The translations under genes and the position numbers were made by a program. A stretch of DNA of 32,585 nt from Chrysochromulina parva. Its lineage: Eukaryota; Haptophyta; Prymnesiales; Chrysochromulinaceae. The stretch is taken from contig PJAB01000241.1 in assembly GCA_002887195.1 (NCBI GenBank), forward strand, positions 1-32,585, written 5' to 3'. Of this stretch, positions 7,677 through 16,900 are shown piece by piece. The notes under the pieces were generated by a model. It saw only the letters and a list, made by a program, of their open reading frames with translations, was not told the DNA's origin and did no database searches. Numbering within the stretch: position 1 is the stretch's first letter; every line of letters starts with the position of its first letter.

Positions 7677-9651
7677 TCAACTCGACCACCAGGGCTTCTT
7701 GTGTCCAAGTGAGGGGCTCGCGAGCAGGCTGCTCAGAGCGGTGTGGTCCGCGCCCACGCCACCCTCGTCCTCGACGCCATCGAGCTTGGTGCGCACCAGA
7801 TGGCCCGCCTCCTCGTTGAGCAATACCTTGCCCGGTTTGGCAGTCAGCAGCGTCGAGAAGACCCCGAGCTCACTCACCTGATGAAGGACGCCATCAGACG
7901 TACTCAGACGTACTCTTCGGCTACAAGGTCAATCAGAAGCAATCACAGGACATCAGAGGCCATCAGAGGCCATCATAAGCACTCAGAAGCAATCAGAGGC
8001 CATCAGAGGCCATCAGAGGCCATCAGAGGAGCACTCTGCGAGGCGCTCACCGCAGGCCCGAGACTCACTTTCCCTTCACGTACGAGCACAGCGGGCGCTC
8101 TGCGTGGCCGCAGCCGTTGCATCAGTATGAAGCCCGAGCGCTGCTCTTGCGAGAGGGTTCGCAGTGCTTCGGCGAGCTCGGCGCCGCAGTAGCTGTGCTC
8201 GCTGCTGCCCTCGCGCTGCGGCATCATCACGTACCTGAAGCCCGGCAGAGGCTCGATACGAGGTCATCGGAGGCACTCGGAGGCACTCGAACGCAATCGC
8301 ATACTCGCGTGGCCATTCCACATCGGAACGAGGTCATCGGAGGCACTCGGAGGCACTCAGGCGCAATCACATACTCGCTTGGCCGTTCGGCGGCGAGGCG
8401 CATCCGCTGGGCAGCCTCGTGCTCCCCGGGCGGGGCATCCGCTGTGGGGTTCATGGGGCCAGAGAGAGTCCACAAGCCGGCAAAGACGGCGCGAAGCGAC
8501 GAACACGCCTCCTCATCCACAAAGCGCTCGAGCTCGCCGGCTCGTGTGAGCTGCTGCTGCACCTGCTTGGAGCCAGCAAGCTGGTGCTCGATGCACGGGC
8601 ATTTGATGGCATGGGAACGCTCGAGTAGTGTGCGCGCCTCCCACTGTCGAGCAGACGGGTAGTCCTCGGGCGCGTAGCCCGCCCACAAGTACACGACCGC
8701 CACCTCCACGCGCTCGGGCATCAAGTGGAGACGTCTTTGACGCCCCTCGAGCTTCGCCTCGAACGCGAGCTGGCTGAGTGTGCGACGTACTGAGCGGACG
8801 CCATGCGCGTTCCACAGCTGCTGCGCAAGGGCGGTCTGATCGAGCGCATAGATCTCCTCCGGCTGCACCACGAAGAGCACCAGAGCGTCTGGCACGCCAT
8901 ACAGCGCGTGCGCACGCGCGAGCGCTGCGGCAAGCGCCTCGAGCGCGCCACTTGGAGGGAGCACCTGTCTCAAGGAGAACTTACGCGGCTCGCCAGCAGC
9001 CTGCCACACATGCTGCCGTGCGCCCGGCCAGCGCGCGCACAGCGCCGTGTGCAGCGCCCCGACGCGCGCCGAGAGCGCCCCAAGCCCAGCTGCGATCGTA
9101 TTGAGCTCCACCTGGAGCAGACGTGCGCTCGAGGCGCCCTCCGGCTGGTGGAGCACGTAGTCGCTGCGCATGATCGCGAGACGCGCGGGCTGAGTGGCGC
9201 CCTCGCGCTGAACTTGCGCGCACAGCTTCAGGAGCCGCCGCGTGAACTCGTCCGCGTCTGCGGCGTCCTTGAGCGTGCGAGCGAGCCACGGTACATCTCG
9301 GCCGATGGCATCAAGCAGCGTGCCAAAGATTGGCGCCAGCTTCTTGGCCTGCTCAAGGGCGTTCGCAGGGTAGGCCGCCGGCAGCAACGAGAAGGGCGCG
9401 TGCGTGAAGAGTGGGCCATCGCCGGCCGACTTCACCATCAGGCCGTTGAGTGCACACCAGCCGATGGCGTCCTCGACCATGGCCTCGACGTGCGCTCGTG
9501 AGCCGACGCCCGATGGCATCTCCGGTGGCGTAGGCGGCACATCGGCAGTAGAAAGTGACGTGAAGTCTGTTGCTGGCGGCGGGGCTAAATGCGGAATCGA
9601 CGCGTCCGACACCACCGCCGCGAGGCGTGCAACGAGGAAAAGGACTGACAT
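7677..9651 (-). CDS. GSS: Eukaryotic-type glutathione synthetase-like ATP-grasp protein, three exons, altered active site
   Basis: Exons, in transcript order, are 9651-8375, 8234-8051 and 7877-7677. Introns 8374-8235 (GTATGT...TTCAG) and 8050-7878 (GTGAGC...ATCAG) leave one frame of 553 residues; human GSS has 474. The extra N terminus starts MSVLFLVARLAAVVSDA, signal-peptide-like. The frame continues open to 9777, but without an earlier ATG. Matches to eukaryotic GSS run end to end: AIGWCALNGLMV, HAPFSLLP, QVELNTIAAGLGAL (the Mg-binding Glu and Asn are kept), NWEAR-type QWEARTLLERSHAIKCP, QLAGSK, PQREG, ILMQRLRP, ISELG-like VSELGVF and GHLVRTK. Known role: ATP-dependent joining of glycine to gamma-glutamylcysteine. 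Oddities: Trp323 where human has Arg267, Met430 where human has ATP-binding Lys364, and the glycine-rich loop GGGNN replaced by GSSEH; the GGVAAG lid is GGVGAD. This may be a divergent or inactive paralogue. The family is certain; activity is doubtful. Confidence 0.9.
7905..8035 (-). repeat. Decamer repeat array inside GSS-like intron 2
   Basis: On the transcribed strand this intron is mostly a degenerate tandem array with a 10-bp period, consensus CTGATGGCCT. About ten consecutive units are readable between roughly 8032 and 7930 (CTGATGGCCT x3, then variants such as CTGATTGCTT, CTGAGTGCTT and CTGATGTCCT). Each perfect unit contains CTGAT, which fits the CTRAY branch-point consensus. The array lies wholly inside the intron. 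Confidence 0.85.
8259..8384 (-). repeat. 70-bp tandem duplication spanning the donor site of GSS-like intron 1
   Basis: Two copies of a 56-bp segment, 8259-8314 and 8329-8384, are offset by exactly 70 bp and differ at only about five positions. The 8329-8384 copy covers the last 10 bases of exon 1 and the donor GTATGT at 8374. The other copy carries a second potential donor, GTATGC, at 8304. Internally the segment again shows 10-bp spacing of (C/G)AGTGCCTC-like units. Confidence 0.85.
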
Positions 9652-9951
9652 TGATACAACTTGCTTCGTCAAAACCGTCAAAACCCTCACGAAGCCGGTG
9701 TCGGCGGGCCTGAGGTTTCGCTCCGCCCGCCTCGCTCCCCCCGAGGCACACCCCCCAAGCTTGGTAGCTCCCCCCAATCCCCCTTCTTCCTTCCGCTTCG
9801 CTTTCAGTGTTGTTCACCAGATCCTACCACCTCGATCCGTCTCTACTCGGGACATCGTCTCAATCATTTCAGGCTGGCAGCAATCTGTGCCATCTGAGTT
9901 GTGCGTGATAGCTGATACACCTCCCAGCTCCCACACACTCACCGTCACGAC
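9652..9951. other. Noncoding spacer between the RBBP6-like and GSS-like genes
   Basis: 300 bp that should contain the GSS-like promoter and the RBBP6-like 3' region, both on the minus strand. It includes the tandem CGTCAAAAC CGTCAAAAC at about 9668-9685 and a pyrimidine-rich stretch at 9730-9800. No gene is seen. Confidence 0.45.
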
Positions 9952-11672
9952 TTACGCGTGGCGCTGACGCTTCTGCGCGCGTTCCTCAGCGGTCTCCACG
10001 CGCCCGTTCCAAGCGTCATCGTCGGAGAGGTCGTCGGACGAGTACCTCTCGGGTACTGCCGGACGAGAGGGCTCGAGGTTTCCCACTGCCAGCTGTGCTG
10101 CCAGCCCTTGCTGCTCCTGCTGCTCCTGCATCTGCTGCGACTGTTGCCGCGACTGTTGCTGCGACTGTTGCCGCGACTGTTGCTGCGACTGTTGCTGCGA
10201 CTGTTGCTGCGACTGTTGCTGCGACTGTTGCTGCGACTGTTGCTGCGACTGTTGCTGCGACTGTTGCTGCGACTGTTGCTGCGACTGTTGCTGCGACTGC
10301 TGCAACTGCTGCATCTGTTGCATCTGTTGCATCTGTTGCTGCGACTGCTGCATCGGCTGCATCTGCTGCATCTGCTGCTGCAGTAGCTGCTGCTGGAGTA
10401 GCTGCTGTGGCATCTGCATCTGCATCTGCTGCTGCATGCGCTGCTGCATTTGCATTTGCTGCATTCGCTGCATCTGCTGCTGCTGCTGCAACTGCATCTG
10501 CATCTGCATCTGCTGCTGCATCTGCATTTGCTGTATTCGCTGCTGCTGCTGCTGCTGCATCTGTTGCTGCTGTATCAGCATGGGATTCGTCATACCCATG
10601 CCACCCATGCCGCTCATCGGCATCGCAATCCCCGTACCCATCAGTCCCGTGCCCATCAGTCCAGCCTGTGCCTGCGCCTGCTGCTGCTGCAGTTGCTGCT
10701 GCTGCAGGAGAAGTTGCTGCTGCTGCTGAAGTTGCTGCTGCTGCTGAAGTTGCTGCTGCTGAAGTTGCTGCTGCTGAAGTTGCATTTGCTGCTGCTGCTG
10801 CTGCGGTTGCTGCTGCTGAAGTTGCTGGAGCTGCTGGAGCTGCTGCTGCTGCTGTGGTACCTGCTCTCTGGCACCGCCCATCATCACGGTGCCCACCGCA
10901 GCATAGTCTGCTCTCACACCCTTGGCCGCAGCGCCTCGCACGTCGTTCTCGAATGCGGCGACGAGCATGCGTACGTTCTTGTTGGGCACGATGTCGTCGA
11001 TGCTCACTCCGGCGCTCTGACACAGCACACACGTGGCACCCGCGCCCGAGCCGTCGTCAACAAGCGCCTGGCCGACCGCGTCGTTGCACACGGACGCGCC
11101 GCAGCACGGGAGCAGCACAGCGTCGCGAAGGAGTCGTTTGGAGATTGGGCATTTGAGTTCGTTGGGCACGGCGCTCAGGTCGAGATGGTCCTTTCGGCGC
11201 TCCGTGAGGTGGAAGAACTGCGAGTCATCTGCTACCATTCGGACGATCGAACCGTCTCGGTCGATCAGGCCGCCCACCGTCACGTCCGCCGCCTCGCCCT
11301 CCTTTGGAGGCGGCTTCACCGCGACCAGGAGCGACTTCGGAATGCCAATCGGCGCGCGGCGCGCGACGGACTTGTCAAACTTGGGGTCACCGTTCGTCGG
11401 GCAGGCAGCGATGTAGTGGCCGGGTTTGCCACATCGGTTGCAAATGTAGCCGGGTCGCGGGGCGGCGAGCGGCGCGCCCGTGCGGCCGCCACCGCCGCCG
11501 CGCCCACCGCCGCCGCCGCCTTTGCCGCCGCCGTATCCTTTGCCAGCGGCGGCGGGGCGGTTGCTCCACTCAGCAGTCGCCGCGCCCATCATCTCCCTGA
11601 TGCGCGCCGACTCCTCCTCGTCCGTCTCCGTGCGGACGAGGGGCTGCTGCGGAGGCGGCGACGGCTGACGCC

Positions 11673-11709
<37 letters not shown>

Positions 11710-12372
11710 AAAGTCGACCAACGCCAGCCCGGCCACCGCCAGCCTAGGATCACCCACCGCCAGCCTAGGGTCGCCACCGGTGGAGGTCGCCGCCAGCCTA
11801 GGGTCGCTCGGAGGCTCAGCGAGCTCGCTCGACACCTGCGCCGCACGCTGCGAGGCGCCCGGGCCGATGGCCACGCCAAACATGCTGACAGTGGCGGCGG
11901 CCGGCACGGAGGAGACAGCTCGATTCGACGCGCTCGGGCCGATCGGAGCCCCAAATCTTGTCGCGCTCAGCCCAATTGGGGCCCCAAAACTCATGGAGGA
12001 AAGCGACGACGCCGGCACGCTCGGCGCAGCCGTCGAGGCCATGGTGCTGGTGCTGGTGCTGGTGCAGGTGCTGCTCGAGGTCAAGGTGCTGCTCGAGGTG
12101 TTCAGCAGGTCGCTGCAGGCGCCCGAGCTGATCATGCTCTTGGGCACGCGCTTGATCAGGAGGGACGCATTGGCCGGCACGCTCGCCGCGTCGTCGAGAT
12201 ACTCCTCACCCGTCTGCTCATTCTTGAGCTGTAGCCCAAAGGTTGTGTTCCCGCCGAGCTTGATCTCGGTCATGATCTCCTTGAGGCGGCCGACGCGGAT
12301 GGAGGAGCTGCCCTCATCGAGCGGCACGGTCGTGTATGTAGGGTCATTCTTGAGCTTGAATCGCACCGACAT
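9952..12372 (-). CDS. RBBP6: RBBP6/Mpe1-like protein: DWNN, CCHC zinc knuckle, RING/U-box, long Gln-rich tail
   Basis: 806 residues from ATG 12372 to TAA 9952, as one exon. The start is placed at MSVRFKL because DWNN domains begin there; an in-frame ATG at 12462 would add 30 Arg-rich residues. Residues 1-76 are the ubiquitin-like DWNN domain (EEYLDDAASVPANASLLIKR matches the family). A Gly-rich linker leads to a CCHC knuckle, CNRCGKPGHYIAAC, with Cys311, Cys314, His319 and Cys324. The segment PIGIPKSLLV follows, then a RING/U-box-like finger starting at ELKCPI (Cys408) and ending near DDIVPNKNVR, about 465. This domain order defines RBBP6, yeast Mpe1 and plant PQT3 proteins, which act in pre-mRNA cleavage/polyadenylation and as E3 ubiquitin ligases. 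The C-terminal about 300 residues are almost pure Gln with Met, Leu and Ser repeats. Ahead of the knuckle are DPRLAV repeats and an 11-Gln run. The tail differs from the RS-rich tail of animal RBBP6 and resembles a prion-like domain. Confidence 0.93.
10126..10860 (-). repeat. Gln-codon repeat tracts in the RBBP6-like tail
   Basis: On the plus strand 10139-10300 is a run of about thirteen 12-bp units, TGTTGCTGCGAC with minor variants, encoding SQQQ/SRQQ. Between 10300 and 10860 long tracts of CTG/TTG/CAT codons on the plus strand encode Gln and Met (patterns QQM, QQQL). A mixture of CAA and CAG codons means the tracts are not simple pure triplet runs everywhere. Confidence 0.92.
11677..11709 (-). 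repeat. Pure CTG/CAG triplet run
   Basis: Eleven uninterrupted CTG triplets on the plus strand, read as 11 CAG Gln codons in the RBBP6-like gene. Pure CAG runs are prone to length change, so this is a likely polymorphic site. Nearby, 11735-11815 contains three to four copies of CAGCCTAGG(A/G)TC(A/G), encoding DPRLA repeats. Confidence 0.9.
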
Positions 12373-12579
12373 ATGGGTGCGCGCGCCTTTTCGAGATCGA
12401 GTTGTCCGGCGGCGGCGACGGTGCCCGGGCGTTCGAGGAGTGCGAGTTGGGAATTGCGGCATCACTCAGACATCCGGACGCTTGAACACCTGCCCGCACC
12501 GCATGCCTTCCCTTCACTTCCGAAACTCACTTTCTGTCGCTAATAATAAGTTCACGGCCGACCCGATTGCCGGCACGGC
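12373..12579. promoter_or_regulatory. Bidirectional upstream region, RBBP6-like and TRAPPC1
   Basis: The two start codons face away from each other across about 207 bp, so both promoters must lie here or overlap it. The only AT-rich spot is CGCTAATAATAAGTTCACGG at about 12539-12558, 20-40 bp upstream of the TRAPPC1 ATG. No further motif can be named with confidence. Confidence 0.55.
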
Positions 12580-13180
12580 ATGGTCGTGCACACAATGCAG
12601 GTACGCCTGCCGAGACGCTGCTGCAATGCCAGCATGTGCCTGGTTGTAGATTGGCGACGCTCTCCTTCGTCTGTGGGTGAGGGGCGTCCTTCCTGCCACC
12701 TCTGATGGGCAAAGTGACAGGCCCCGCCACAGTGGCGTTGCCCCACATTCCAATGCAGCTCCGAGAATCCACTCACACGGCACCGTCCATCGTGCTCAGA
12801 TCTTTGACCGGCAAGGTCAGCCGCTCTACTACCGCGAGTTTAATCGGCCGCTGGCGGCCTCCAAGGATGAGCACAAGCTCATGTATGGCTTCCTCTTTTC
12901 GCTCAAGAAGCTGGTGGCTTCTCTGTCGCCCAAGAAGGGCGGCGGCTTCTACGCATGCAGCACCTCCGCGTACAAGCTGCATTACTTCGAGACCGCCTCG
13001 GGGCTGCGCTTCGTGATGACCACCGACCTCGCCATGGCTGACATGCGCGACGTGCTCCGGTACATCTACTCCAACTTCTACGTGGAGTGTCTGGTCAAAA
13101 ACCCTTTGTGGCGTCCGGGCGAGCCCATCACGTGCCCGAACTTCACGAAGTCGCTCGAGCGATACGTCGCCACTTTGTAA
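12580..13180 (+). CDS. TRAPPC1: TRAPP complex subunit 1 (Bet5), two exons
   Basis: Exon 1 is 12580-12600 and encodes MVVHTMQ. Exon 2 is 12800-13180, beginning IFDRQGQPLYYREFNRP. The intron 12601-12799 has GTACGC and TGCTCAG ends and is in phase 0. The joined 133 residues align with human TRAPPC1 (145) from the first codons (MTVHNLYLFDRNG in human) through KLMYGFLFSLKKLV, YKLHYFETASGLRFVM, TDLAMADMRDVLRYIYSNFYVE and VKNPLW. The protein has a longin fold and is a core subunit of TRAPP, the guanine-nucleotide exchange complex for Rab1/Ypt1 in ER-to-Golgi traffic. The frame of exon 2 continues open upstream to about 12677 but has no ATG; the 7-codon first exon explains this and restores the conserved N terminus. 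It is divergent from the RBBP6-like gene and convergent with DDB1. Confidence 0.94.
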
Positions 13181-13718
13181 GGAGCGTATAGCCACACGAA
13201 ATCAAGCAATCGCATGGGCTCGGGGCCCGCGGCAGGAGTACGGAACTACGGAATAGCCAATAGCGAGAACCACAGGTTTCTTGACGCACGCGCGCGCGGC
13301 CTCGACGGCCCAGGCGGGGCGATCGCATTTTAAAATGAATATATTTATCTCCTCATTCATTCCGTATTGCCGAATCCGTGCCGGGTATAGGTTATACACA
13401 GCGTGCCCGTGCCAGCCGACAGCGCACAGCTCCTTACTTCATCGAGGGACGGGACGCGTCATCCCGGGCACATGTCGCGCTCACCCCCTTACCCTCTTGC
13501 CCCGCATCGTACGCTCCTGCTCATCATGCCCCCTCATCTTCCCCCTTCCACGGGGCCCCCATCCACGGGGCGGCCGTGGCAACGGCACCACCGCCGCACA
13601 CGCCATCGCGCCGCCGGCCATGGCGGCTCTCCGCGAGCGATGCGTCTCTCGGAAGAGCCTCCGCTAAGCCGTCGCAGCCATTCCGCAACAGCGGCAGGGA
13701 AGCAAGCTCCGCAAAAGC
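13181..13718. other. Convergent intergenic region between TRAPPC1 and DDB1
   Basis: 538 bp with no recognised gene. It holds an AT-rich island at 13329-13370 (TTTTAAAATGAATATATTTA) inside otherwise GC-rich sequence, then a C-rich stretch with low complexity at 13470-13620 (CCCC(A/C)T runs, and ACGGGGC repeated near 13551 and 13566). Open frames in the C-rich part look like composition effects. Confidence 0.45.
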
Positions 13719-13963
13719 CTCAGTGCAACCGTTGCAGATCCTCAGTGCAACCGCTGCAGATCCTCAGTGCAACCGTTGCAGATCCTCAGTGCAACCGTTG
13801 CAGATCCTCAGTGCAACCGTTGCAGATCCTCAATGCAACCGTTGCAGATCCTCAGTGCAACCGTTGCAGATCCTCAGTGCAACCGTTGCAGATCCTCAGT
13901 GCAACCGTTGCAGATCCTCAGTGCAACCGTTGCAGATCCTCAGTGCAACCGTTGCAGATCCTC
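13719..13963. repeat. 22-bp tandem array (11 copies) overlapping the DDB1 stop codon
   Basis: Eleven near-identical 22-bp units, with the CAGTGCAACC landmark at 13721, 13743, 13765, 13787, 13809, 13831, 13853, 13875, 13897, 13919 and 13941. Only two units carry a visible single-base variant (CGCTGC in one, CAATGC in another). The first unit in the transcript direction (13941-13963) is coding: it encodes the last eight residues of DDB1 (EDLQRLH plus stop). The other ten are downstream of the stop, in the presumed 3' UTR. The unit length is not a multiple of three, so read-through would change frame in each copy. Confidence 0.95.
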
Positions 13964-16900
13964 GATACGCTTGCAGAGCTCGTCCACGCTCACGTCGATC
14001 CCCTCGACGACCTTCTCCATCTTGGGACGGTCCAGGCTGAGGAACGTCTCGATGAGGTCGCCGTCGATGAAATTGGTCGCGTCTTGGGTCTTTCGTTCTG
14101 TGCGGAACTCGCGCCATTTCTGATGGCTCAGACCGCCCACGCCGTGCACCACTCGCGCCAGGTTGGTCTGCACCTTGCTGAGCAGTGCGTAGTCGTCGGG
14201 TGGCAGGGTGGCGAGTACGCCTAGCACGCCGTTGACTGTCGCAAAGAGCAGCGTTGGCAGGGGCGCGACGCCCATCTCTGCGACCTGCATCGCAAGGGAG
14301 CCGCGTCGGAAGCGGTTGACGAACTCGCCAAGGTGGAACTCGCCCACCACATCGAGGCGTGAGCGGTCGTCGTCGGTGGTCGCGTCCGAATTCCTCTTGG
14401 TCACGAAGAGGTTCATGTTGTTCTCCACGCCAAGGTATGTGTCGTCATCAAGGAAGGCGATGCTCGTCATCCAGTTGGAGCTGTGATCTCGCGCGAGCTC
14501 GACGATGGCGCCGGTGCCCGGCGCACACTGGAGCACCGACACACTCTTCATGAGGTCACCCACAAGGATGAAGTCGCCGCGTGTCGCAATGTAGAGGACG
14601 ATGATGTGGCCGCAGTGCTCGGCGCGCAGGCGCACCGATGGACTCGCGCCCGAGACGGCGGGCACGAAGTCATACAGCTGCAGCTTGTTATTCACGCCCG
14701 CGAGGATGCCGCGTGCGCCAAAGGCCTCGAGCGCATAGCACGCGCCCTTGATGCGCGCCTCGGCGAGGAGCTCGAGGGAGCGCTCGCGCACGTCGAGGAT
14801 GAGCAGACGGCCCGCCGTCGGCTCAGGCTCGTCCGGAATCGCGAACGCGGTGCCCACGACGAGCAGCGCCGGCGCGCCGTCCGCCGCCTCGTTGAGCGTG
14901 AGGGCGAGCAGCGAGCAGGGCATCTCATTCTCTTGCAGCTGGAAGCTCGAGAGCCTCTCGAGGGTCGTTTCATCGAGCAGCCGAATGAAGCCAGTCTCGG
15001 TTTCGTCACCGTCGGCATGCACGTCCACACGGGTCGTGAGCAGCGCGAAGGCTTGGCAGTGCTCGACGTGCGCGATGCGGCGGGGCTGCTCGCCGAGGGG
15101 GGAGGTGCGTATGTGCAGCTTGCACTTGCGGATCTCGTCCACAGTGCCGATGAGGAGTGCGTCCTCGCTCGCGACGGCGAGGGTCTCGGGCGAGGCGCCG
15201 TCCGCATCGAAGGGCGTCATGTGCGTCGCGTCCTTGAGGTTCACGTTGGCGTACACGAGCTTGCCTGACGCCGCGTGGATGATCGACGGACGGTCCGACG
15301 CGGCGAAGACGTGCAGGCCGCCGTGGCTGTGGAAAGGTGTGAGCGCGATTGGCTTCGTGCCCAGCGCCACCATCTTGCGCTCGGTGAGGCGTGGGGCGTC
15401 AAAGGTGGCGGCGGTGGCGGGGGCGGCGAGGGGCGCATCGTCCATCGCCACCACGCCACCTTGTTCGACGGTGAAGGTCACCAAATGACCGTCGCCGAGC
15501 GCGCATAGCAGATGCAATGAGTCCCCGAACGGGGCGAACGCGAGAGAGCGAGGGATGACGGCACCGCCCAGAGGTTCCATGATGAGCTCAACGAGGGTCG
15601 TCGCGTCGAGCACACGTACCGACAGGTCCGTCCACAGACCGGCCGCCGCGAGCTGGCGCGCAGCGGCCGCGGCACCCGTTGCGGGTGGGTCTGTCTGCAT
15701 CGCCGAGCTACCCGCCGCCGGCCCTCCGCCCCCGAGAGCAAGGCATGCCACCTCGTGGGCCATGGCGCGGGTCGCGATCGGCGCCCACTTGCCAGCAAGC
15801 GCCTCGAGCAGGTGGAGCTGGCCCGCCTGACCGCCGTCGCCCGGTGTGGCGACCATCACACGCGCACCGTCGACGCAGGCCATGGAGATGGTCGAGCCCA
15901 TCGGTGCCCAGCTATCGAGCAGCCGGAGCGACGCACCATCGATGAGGCGTACCGCGCCGCCGGTGACCTGCACAATCGCGGCGTCGCCGAGGGCGGCGCA
16001 GCACAAGGTCGCTACCTCGAGGTCGAAGCCGCCCCCGTCGGCATCCACCTCACCCAGCTCTTCCCCAACCATCGAGAGCACGCGCGTCTCGGCGATGAAC
16101 GAGAGGACGAGATAGGTCGTCTCGGAGGCGCGTGCGGACCAGAGGCCTTTGATGCCGGGCATCTCCATCCGGGCAGCCTCCTGGATCCCGATCCCGTTGC
16201 GCACGACGCGCAGCGAGCCGTCACGGTTGGCGCCCGAGCAGGTCACTAGCTGCCCCTGGCCATGGCGCTGCGGCACGACGAGAAACACGAGACGAGGCGC
16301 GCAGTATCCATCAAGGACCGTCGGAATCACTCAGGGATCATCGTAATTCCGATGTCATCAGTAATTCCGATGTAATCAGTAATCAAGGACCATCGGAATC
16401 ACTCAGGGATCATCAGTAACCATCCCGCACCTCGAGGTCGACCACGCAAAAGTCTACGATCGGGCCCAGGTTTGACCATCTCTGGACCTCTTGCACAACG
16501 GTGCCCGTCTCGTCCGGCTCGCTGAGCAGCTGCACGAGCTGCGAGTCTCCGTACATCGAGCCCACGAACAGGAGCCCGTCCGTCAAGTACCTGATGAGAA
16601 GGGCAATCAGAGGTCCTCAGAGGCCATCAGTGGTCATCAGAGGTCATCAGAGGCCTCTGACGTCAGAGGCAAGGAGAAGCAAGGCGACGTACGAGAGGCT
16701 CGAGGCCGAAGACGTCTCGCCCATCTGCTCTCGCTGCAGGCTGCGCACCTGTGGGGAGAGGGGCGGGGCGCTATGGTGAGCACTTGCATGCGAGCCCTCG
16801 CGTATGTGCTCTCGCTGCAGGCTGCGCACGGGTCCGTTGTCTGTGGCGAGGTCAAGCACGAGAACATGCAGGCGCCCCAGGTGATCGGCGAGGAGGAAGC

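Noticed and set aside
8227..8374. Coding extension of GSS-like exon 1 (SEYVIAPECLRVPPMTS...) as genuine protein
   Set aside because: It consists of tandem duplicated intron sequence; splicing at GTATGT/TTCAG restores the conserved PQREG segment in frame.
10095..11156. Long plus-strand open frames rich in Ala/Val or Leu over the repeat region
   Set aside because: They are antisense or frame-shifted readings of the Gln-codon repeats of the RBBP6-like gene; no conserved protein features.
13719..13963. CRISPR array
   Set aside because: The 22-bp units are contiguous with no unique spacers, and the context is eukaryotic; this is a tandem minisatellite.
13378..14224. Coding gene on the plus strand across the 22-bp array
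   Set aside because: The frame stays open only because of composition and the repeat; half of it is antisense to DDB1 and nothing is conserved.
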